From Pseudoselenomonas ruminantium (GTDB lineage: Bacteria; Bacillota; Negativicutes; Selenomonadales; Selenomonadaceae): a stretch of 64,000 bases of DNA. The position numbers were made by a program, and so were the translations under genes. The notes beneath the pieces were generated by a model. It saw nothing but the letters and a program-made list of their open reading frames with translations, was not told the origin of the DNA and ran no database searches. Location of the stretch: NCBI RefSeq assembly GCF_900113715.1, contig NZ_FOQK01000002.1:62001-126000 (forward strand), given 5' to 3'. Positions 59,292-64,000 of this stretch are shown piece by piece; the stretch's first letter is position 1, and every line of letters begins with the position of its first letter.

Positions 59292-59625
59292 ATGTTTCTG
59301 GGCGAAAAGGGGAAATACAGGCTCGTGCAAAATTGTGTCCTTTGTGGTGCTGTTCCGTGTGATACGGCCTGCCCAGAAGGGCTGGCACCCGCACGGCAGC
59401 TGCGGAGCCAGCATTCCCATCCTTGCGAAACTCACGCCGAATGTGGCGCGCATGAGCCCCGAGGCTGAAGCGGCCCTTAGCGGCGGTGCGGATGGACTTT
59501 CGGCTATCAACACCATCAAATGGATTGTGCCAGGTGCTGGCCATGCTGACGCCAAGAATACGGCACCAAAAGAGTATTTTACGCATGTCTTTGACTTTTT
59601 AGAGACCTATATGCGAGCAGATTGA
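59292..59625 (+). pseudogene. Mosaic of three gene fragments
   Basis: From ATG 59292 (GAGGTGATGG) the first frame reads FLGEKGKYRLVQNCVLCGAVPCDTACPEGLAPARQLRS, the ferredoxin-like start of a dihydropyrimidine-dehydrogenase (PreA/PreT)-type protein. From about 59405 another frame reads ASIPILAKLTPNVARMSPEAEAALSGGADGLSAINTIKW, the flavin TIM-barrel part of PreA. From about 59524 the same frame becomes VPGAGHADAKNTAPKEYFTHVFDFLETYM, the C terminus of an alpha/beta hydrolase. The joins have no linker. Confidence 0.78.
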
Positions 59626-59645
59626 GCGGTCAATTGACAAGTCAA
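59622..59645. repeat. Abutting palindromes ahead of the third FAD gene
   Basis: TTGAGCGGTCAA 59622 (one mismatch) and TTGACAAGTCAA 59634, adjoining without gap, ending 20 bp before the start codon. Confidence 0.85.
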
Positions 59646-59665
59646 ATTTGAATGGAGGTACTTCC

Positions 59666-61153
59666 ATGGGAAAATCTTTTTCGATTCCGATTTCCCGCCG
59701 TGATTTCATGAAAATGGCCGGTATGGCCGCCATAGGGGTCCTGGCAGAAGGCGCGATTGGCGGGACAGATACCGTAAGCGCTGCAGGGAGTAAGGCAGGC
59801 ACCATAAACTATGGGGGCAAGGAAATCCCGGTGCTGTTTTCGGTAGATGTTTGCGTGGCTGGCGGCGGCCCCTCGGGAACAGCAGCGGCCATTATGGCGG
59901 CGCGCAATGGGGCCAAAACCGTGCTGATCGAGCGTGGCGTGGCCCTCGGGGGCCTGGCCGTGCTTGGCTGCGTCTATCCCTTTATGGATACCCATGCGCC
60001 GGACAGCGATACGCCCTATGTGGCCGAGGTCAAGGCGCGCCTGCGCCAGCATGGCATCGAGCCTTTTGATGGCGTGACCCAGCAGACCTGGCATAATCCG
60101 GAGACGCTGACCCTCATCTATGATGAGATGTGCAGCGAAGCTGGCGTGAACGTTCTCTTTCAGACGGTGGTGGTCGATACGGTGGTAGAGGGCCAAAAAC
60201 TTACGGCCTGCATCGTCCAGACCATTGCGGGCCTGGCAGCCATCCAGGCCAAGACCTTTATCGACAGTACTGGCGATGCCTATCTTTCGCGTTCGGCAGG
60301 TGTTCCTTATGAGCGTGGTTACGAAAAGACCGGGAACAACCAGCCGCTGTCCTTCCGTTTTGAGATGGGCGGCATCGATGTCGGCAGGCTTTATCAGCAT
60401 GTGGCCGTGGAGCTCCAAGAGGACTGGTGCAAGTCTAAGCCGCCGTACTTTGAGATCGCCGAGGCCATGCACCGCAAGCAGCGGTATAAGCTCGAAGATC
60501 TGATGGCAAAAGGTGTGGCAAGCGGCGAAATCACACAGGAAGAGGCCGAGTACATGCAGGCCTATACCATTATTGGCAAGAATGGTGTCATGAGCATGAA
60601 CTGCCCGGAGATTCCTGTGAAGTTTTCGGCCACCGATCCCGTTTCCTATAGCAAGGCCGTAGCCTATGGCCGCCGCATGATGCATAATATCGCTAGCTAC
60701 CTCATCGCCCATCTGCCCGGGTTTGAGAAGGCCTTCATCAGCCGGGAGGCGGCCATGCTGGGAGCCAGGGAGTCTTGGCGCATCCGTGGCAAGCATTATC
60801 TGGTGGAGGACGATTATCATAGCCAGAGCCGCTTTGCCGACGCGGTCTGCCGTACGGCCTGGTTCATCGATGCCCATGGGGAAAAGGTTTCGGAGAAGCT
60901 GCCCAAGGGCGGCTATTATGAGATCCCTTATGGCTCATTGGTGACGGAGGAGGTAGAAAACCTTATCGTGGCGGGACGCTGCATCAGTGCCAGCTTCATC
61001 CTGCAAGCCTCGATGCGCATTCAGCCCACCTGCATGAGCATCGGCGAAGCCGCGGGCATTGCGGCGGCCTGGGGGCTCAAAAAGCATATCGCGGCCAATG
61101 CGATTGCCTGGGATAAGATTCCCCCCGAGAAACGCAGCTATGTCAGTAAATAA
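59666..61153 (+). CDS. Tat-exported FAD-dependent oxidoreductase, copy 3
   Basis: 495 residues from ATG 59666 (TGGAGGT upstream). Tat signal SRRDFMKMAGMAAIGVLAEGA, FAD motif VCVAGGGPSGTAAAIMAARNGAKTVLIERG, GGLAVLGCVYPFMDTHAPDSDTPYV, FIDSTGDAYLSRSAGVP, ISREAAMLGARESWRIRGK and the same C-terminal QPTCMSIGEAAGIAAAWG. More distant from copies 1 and 2 than those are from each other. It uses Ser where the others have Gly in the ST/GTGDA loop. Function as for copy 1. Confidence 0.9.
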   Translation: MGKSFSIPISRRDFMKMAGMAAIGVLAEGAIGGTDTVSAAGSKAGTINYGGKEIPVLFSVDVCVAGGGPSGTAAAIMAARNGAKTVLIERGVALGGLAVLGCVYPFMDTHAPDSDTPYVAEVKARLRQHGIEPFDGVTQQTWHNPETLTLIYDEMCSEAGVNVLFQTVVVDTVVEGQKLTACIVQTIAGLAAIQAKTFIDSTGDAYLSRSAGVPYERGYEKTGNNQPLSFRFEMGGIDVGRLYQHVAVELQEDWCKSKPPYFEIAEAMHRKQRYKLEDLMAKGVASGEITQEEAEYMQAYTIIGKNGVMSMNCPEIPVKFSATDPVSYSKAVAYGRRMMHNIASYLIAHLPGFEKAFISREAAMLGARESWRIRGKHYLVEDDYHSQSRFADAVCRTAWFIDAHGEKVSEKLPKGGYYEIPYGSLVTEEVENLIVAGRCISASFILQASMRIQPTCMSIGEAAGIAAAWGLKKHIAANAIAWDKIPPEKRSYVSK

Positions 61154-61181
61154 GCATTGAATATAGAGAGGAGCGTTCTTT

Positions 61182-62003
61182 ATGTATCGGACAAAGAAAA
61201 TCTTGGCATCTGTTCTGGCAGGTCTGCTGCTTGGCAGCACGGGCTATGCGGCCGCGGCTGATCGGGAAAGCATTGCGCAGGTAGCGCTCTTGCAGTCGCT
61301 GGCTCAAGGATATTTTGGCGGCACAGTCACATCCGGGCAGCTGCGTGCGCTTGGCGATACGGGAATCGGTACGTTCGAGGGATTAAATGGCGAGATGATC
61401 GTGCTCGATGGCAAGGTCTATCAGGCGCTGGGCGATGGGCGCGTCATCGTTGCCCCGGACAAGACGATCATCCCGTATGCCACCGTGACTTTTTTTGACC
61501 AGGATATTGCCGTTAGCCTCAAGGATATCAAGGATAAGGCAGCCTTTGAAAAGGTCTTGAACGATACCGTCCAGAAACAGGGCGCCAACAGTTTCTATAT
61601 GGTGAAACTCCATGCGCAATTTGATTCGGTGCTGTTCCGGAGCGAATATGGCAGCAAGGAGCCCTATCCTACGCTGGTGGAAGCTTTGAAGGGGAAACAG
61701 ACGGAGTTTACGGAGAAGAACATCAACGGCACCTTGGTGGGCCTGTATTGCCCCAGCTATATGGCGGGACTCAACTCGCCGGGCTGGCATTTCCATTTCT
61801 TGTCGGACGACAAGAAAAAGGGCGGTCATATCTTAGAACTCACGCTGAAAGAAGGGACTATCTATCTGGACAAGACGGATAAGTTCACGATGATACTGCC
61901 TGATGACAAAAAGTTCCATGATATCAATCTGGCTAAGGATATGAAGGAAGATATCCGCAGTGCGGAGCAGGATACCAAGAGCAGTCTGCAGGGTGGAAAA
62001 TAA
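61182..62003 (+). CDS. Exported acetolactate decarboxylase
   Basis: 273 residues. Signal peptide TKKILASVLAGLLLGSTGYAAAA, then a full acetolactate decarboxylase domain: GTFEGLNGEMIVLDGKVYQ, IPYATVTFFDQD, VKLHAQFDSVLFRSE and VGLYCPSYMAGLNSPGWHFHFLSDDKKKGGHILEL with the zinc-binding histidines (HFHF and GGH). The enzyme converts acetolactate to acetoin, normally inside the cell; secreted forms exist in some Bacillales. The C-terminal KDMKEDIRSAEQDTKSSLQGGK is an unusual charged tail. 28 bp after FAD copy 3, so likely the same operon. Confidence 0.92.
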   Translation: MYRTKKILASVLAGLLLGSTGYAAAADRESIAQVALLQSLAQGYFGGTVTSGQLRALGDTGIGTFEGLNGEMIVLDGKVYQALGDGRVIVAPDKTIIPYATVTFFDQDIAVSLKDIKDKAAFEKVLNDTVQKQGANSFYMVKLHAQFDSVLFRSEYGSKEPYPTLVEALKGKQTEFTEKNINGTLVGLYCPSYMAGLNSPGWHFHFLSDDKKKGGHILELTLKEGTIYLDKTDKFTMILPDDKKFHDINLAKDMKEDIRSAEQDTKSSLQGGK

Positions 62004-62568
62004 ACAGACTACGGCCTGGGTGTCAATGCATGAAAAGGACGGAAATGGTCAGTGGCAGCAAGTCATGACTACGCCGGGCTATATCGGCAAGAATGGCTTG
62101 GGCAAGACCAAGGAGGGCGACAGCAAGACGCCGGTGGGCGTCTTCCGTTTCAACAAGGCCTTCGGTATTGCCCCTGACACTGGCTGTGCCATTCCCTATA
62201 CGCAGGTAGATGAACATATCTATTGGTCTGGCGACATGCGTCCCGGCATGAGATATAACGAGATGGTGGATATCCGCAAGTTCCCAGGCCTTGATAAAGA
62301 AGCCAGCGAGCATATCGCTGACTATACGGTTCACTATGTCTACTGCTTGAACATCAGCTACAATGAGGCTGGTGAGCTTGGCAAGGGTTCGGCCATTTTC
62401 CTGCACTGCACGGCGCCGATGAAACCATACACTGGCGGCTGCGTAGCCATCCCACAGGACAAGATGCGCTTTGTGCTGCAGAGGGTACGCCCTGACTGTG
62501 TGGTATTGATTGATTCCCTCAAAAATATCGCCCCGTCTGTGGCGGCTGATTGGGGCGTGTTGCAATGA
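61990..62568 (+). pseudogene. L,D-transpeptidase (YkuD) gene missing its 5' end
   Basis: The reading frame lies against the end of the acetolactate decarboxylase gene without a start or signal peptide of its own. It encodes TTAWVSMHEKDGNGQWQQVMTTPGYIGKNGLGKTKEGDSKTPVGVFRF and the active site IFLHCTAPMKPYTGGCVAIPQDKM, with the catalytic Cys in GGCVAI. Such enzymes cross-link peptidoglycan or attach proteins outside the membrane and need export. An ATG at 62028 exists, but the product would stay in the cytosol. Further debris follows to 62700 (FSNNYIWEETMGDAICRNVFA), family unknown. Confidence 0.8.
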
Positions 62569-62711
62569 ATTCCCTTCTTGTAGAGCGTAGGAAGAAGGCA
62601 GGAGGTACAGCCGCAGCGTCGGTAAGTTCAGCAACAACTATATCTGGGAAGAAACCATGGGCGATGCTATTTGCCGGAATGTATTTGCGTAGAAATAATG
62701 GAGGTCCCTAA

Positions 62712-63392
62712 ATGTCAGTAAAGAGTATGCAGGCACGAGTCAATCCCGTATATCTAACCGCTAAGACAGCTGTGTGCTTGATGGAAAGGGCGAAAATACC
62801 AGGGGCTGAGGAGATTGCCTGTGCCTTGGCTTTAGACGATAAGGCACTGCTGCAAAATATGAAGGATGAAGAAACCATCCTGGGCAATGCGCTGGTGGTT
62901 GAGGCCAAGTATCGCACGATGTGCCGCTTGATTGAGGCGTCTGGGATTATGACCTCTGTAGATTTGCCCTGCGGCTATACGCCAAAGGCAATTTATATGA
63001 CGGAACATGGCAGGAAATTTGTTGGACTGGATCTGCCAATCGTCATACAGGAAATAGAACCGATTATCCGTCAATTGGCTGGCCAAGCGGAAAATGTGAC
63101 CTTCTATGGAGTAGACGCTACCAATTACAGCTCATTGAAAGCTGCCTTGTATGATGTTAGCGGGCCCTTATGTATCTCAACCGAGGGCATGATGATGTAT
63201 TTCAGTGATGACGAGGCTGATACCGTCATCGCCAATATCCAATGCCTGCTAAGCGAATATGGCGGCTGCTGGATAACGCCTGACCCTGAATATGCGCTGC
63301 AGTTTTGCGGCACTTTCCAGGCCGTTTTCGGCGAAGAATCGCTGGCGAAACTCATGGCGACAAGGGACACGGCTCAAGGCCAAGAAGATTAA
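62712..63392 (+). CDS. SAM-dependent methyltransferase (PPM-like), C terminus frameshifted
   Basis: 226 residues with a leucine-carboxyl-methyltransferase-like arrangement: NPVYLTAKTAVCLMERAK, ALVVEAKYRTMCRLIEASGIMTSVDLPCGYTPKAIYM (SAM site), KFVGLDLPIVIQEIEPII and STEGMMMYFSDDEADTVIANIQ. The frame stops at 63392 after RDTAQGQED; in the +1 frame the sequence continues smoothly KINLGEHMPELSVYKQL into the STAS gene. An extra C in GGCCAAG near 63380 would explain it. Substrate unknown. Confidence 0.78.
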   Translation: MSVKSMQARVNPVYLTAKTAVCLMERAKIPGAEEIACALALDDKALLQNMKDEETILGNALVVEAKYRTMCRLIEASGIMTSVDLPCGYTPKAIYMTEHGRKFVGLDLPIVIQEIEPIIRQLAGQAENVTFYGVDATNYSSLKAALYDVSGPLCISTEGMMMYFSDDEADTVIANIQCLLSEYGGCWITPDPEYALQFCGTFQAVFGEESLAKLMATRDTAQGQED

Positions 63393-63405
63393 TCTTGGGG
63401 AACAT

Positions 63406-63846
63406 ATGCCGGAATTAAGCGTTTATAAGCAGCTTGCTCCAGAGCAGATTGTGCGCTTTAAGGAGGCCATGAGGCATTGTCATTATTGGGTCATTACCCT
63501 TGACGAGACAAAGGGATTACACGATACGGCGAGGTTCATGGAAGAGCAGTCCTTTGCGATGGAATATGCGTTGGAAAAGGGAATCCTGCACCTGTCGTTG
63601 TGTGGTAGGCTTGATACCATCTCAGCACCGCAACTGCTGCTGGTGTGGGAGAAAGCCAATCATGGCGGAAACATTGAAGGGATAAGGATTGATTGTACCC
63701 GACTGAAGTATATATCATCGGCAGGAATCCGCTTGCTGCTTGAGATACAGGAAAACTGCGGCAGACCTCTAGGTTTTTCTGGAGTCAATGCAAAAGTAAA
63801 AGAAATCTTGCAGCAGAATGGTTTGGCGGAGCTGAATGAAAGCTGA
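63406..63846 (+). CDS. STAS-domain protein, probably once fused to the methyltransferase
   Basis: 146 residues from ATG 63406, though the open frame extends upstream into the methyltransferase gene. The first 45 residues (MPELSVYKQLAPEQIVRFKEAMRHCHYWVITLDET) look like the end of a methyltransferase domain. Residues 55-146 are STAS: GILHLSLCGRLDTISAPQLLLVWEKAN and IRIDCTRLKYISSAGIRLLLEIQENCG with the phosphorylatable Ser in YISSAGI. Suggests an anti-sigma-antagonist-type output attached to a methyltransferase. Confidence 0.75.
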   Translation: MPELSVYKQLAPEQIVRFKEAMRHCHYWVITLDETKGLHDTARFMEEQSFAMEYALEKGILHLSLCGRLDTISAPQLLLVWEKANHGGNIEGIRIDCTRLKYISSAGIRLLLEIQENCGRPLGFSGVNAKVKEILQQNGLAELNES

Positions 63847-63868
63847 ATGGTGGGAAGGTGGAACAGTT

Positions 63869-64000
63869 ATGCTGAAAAAAGTTGCGCTGGTTAATCGGAT
63901 ATGCCTGCTATTGCTGGCAGTATTGATGCTGGTGGGGACAAATGCGGAGGCTGGTCATCTTCAAGCAGGCCCAGCTTATCGTTCATGATGACAATGCGGA
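63869..64000 (+). CDS. Start of an exported protein, cut by the window edge
   Basis: ATG 63869 (GGAAGGTGG upstream) begins a signal peptide MLKKVALVNRICLLLLAVLMLVGTNAEA. After GHLQAG the frame closes at TGA near 63986, while another frame continues AQLIVHDDNA. Either a frameshift or a short product; too little is visible to name it. Confidence 0.45.

Noticed and set aside
6869-59645. TTGAC-NN-GTCAA copies as ordinary -35 boxes or LexA/SOS boxes
   Set aside because: Most are inside genes without a -10 at the right distance, the symmetry extends over both halves, and the sequence differs from known Firmicute LexA boxes (GAAC-N4-GTTC).
1-64000. tRNA and rRNA genes
   Set aside because: No cloverleaf with T-loop signature and no 16S/23S/5S segments were found on either strand by eye.

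Overview
This looks like chromosomal DNA from an anaerobic, double-membraned Firmicute of the Negativicutes, most likely a Selenomonas-type organism. That is an inference from gene content: formate-lyase fermentation, L-tartrate dehydratase, a cobalamin riboswitch driving an exported CbiK, and exported periplasmic enzymes (histidine acid phosphatase, Tat flavoproteins, L,D-transpeptidase) beside Firmicute-style promoters and terminators. Only rpmB is a universal marker here. No rRNA, tRNA or CRISPR array was seen.

Layout. 1-5.1 kb: riboflavin operon ribD-ribE-ribBA-ribH, split between ribD and ribE by an IS607-type element with a wrecked tnpA and an intact tnpB. 5.1-13.6 kb: housekeeping genes (phosphoesterase, Hsp33, YgjP-like peptidase, a YgiB/YgiC-like pair, L28, PepF, a B12-binding radical SAM protein). 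13.6-23.2 kb: an accessory, defence-like island with a Fic protein lacking its catalytic His, an AT-rich TIR/SEFIR-type gene, a decayed yhcG, a Type III restriction-modification pair whose mod gene is interrupted, a MntA/HepT toxin-antitoxin pair and a GNAT. 23.5-28.8 kb: YhcC-type radical SAM protein, a LysM protein, pflB-pflA. 29-35.7 kb: MFS transporter, a redox operon (PAS-like protein, thioredoxin-reductase-like protein, glutaredoxin, glutathione peroxidase), a DASS transporter and an SHMT-like protein without the PLP lysine. 35.7-39.4 kb: cobalamin riboswitch-cbiK, then an RNA leader with xpt-pbuX. 39.5-44 kb: OPT and ZIP transporters, a glucose-1-phosphatase-like enzyme, gene debris. 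44.3-52.7 kb: DUF4405 membrane protein, a two-sensor GGDEF protein, ttdR/ttdAB, a SpoIIE-type phosphatase with a STAS protein. 52.8-54.3 kb: ZnuA-like lipoprotein and Zur with a candidate operator. 54.4-64 kb: three Tat-exported FAD oxidoreductases, exported acetolactate decarboxylase, and many truncated or frameshifted remnants.

The strongest signal not explained by genes is a short palindrome family, TTGAC-NN-GTCAA. I find at least 23 copies of the core TGAC-NN-GTCA, where about one is expected by chance, and six exact copies of TTGACCGGTCAA. They often sit in pairs or clusters 12-15 bp apart: inside coding sequences (read as L-T-x-Q or F-D-R-S), in the expression platform of the cobalamin riboswitch, in a terminator, on a start codon and between genes. 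None was seen in the 13.6-23.2 kb island. All readings are by eye; no database search was possible.
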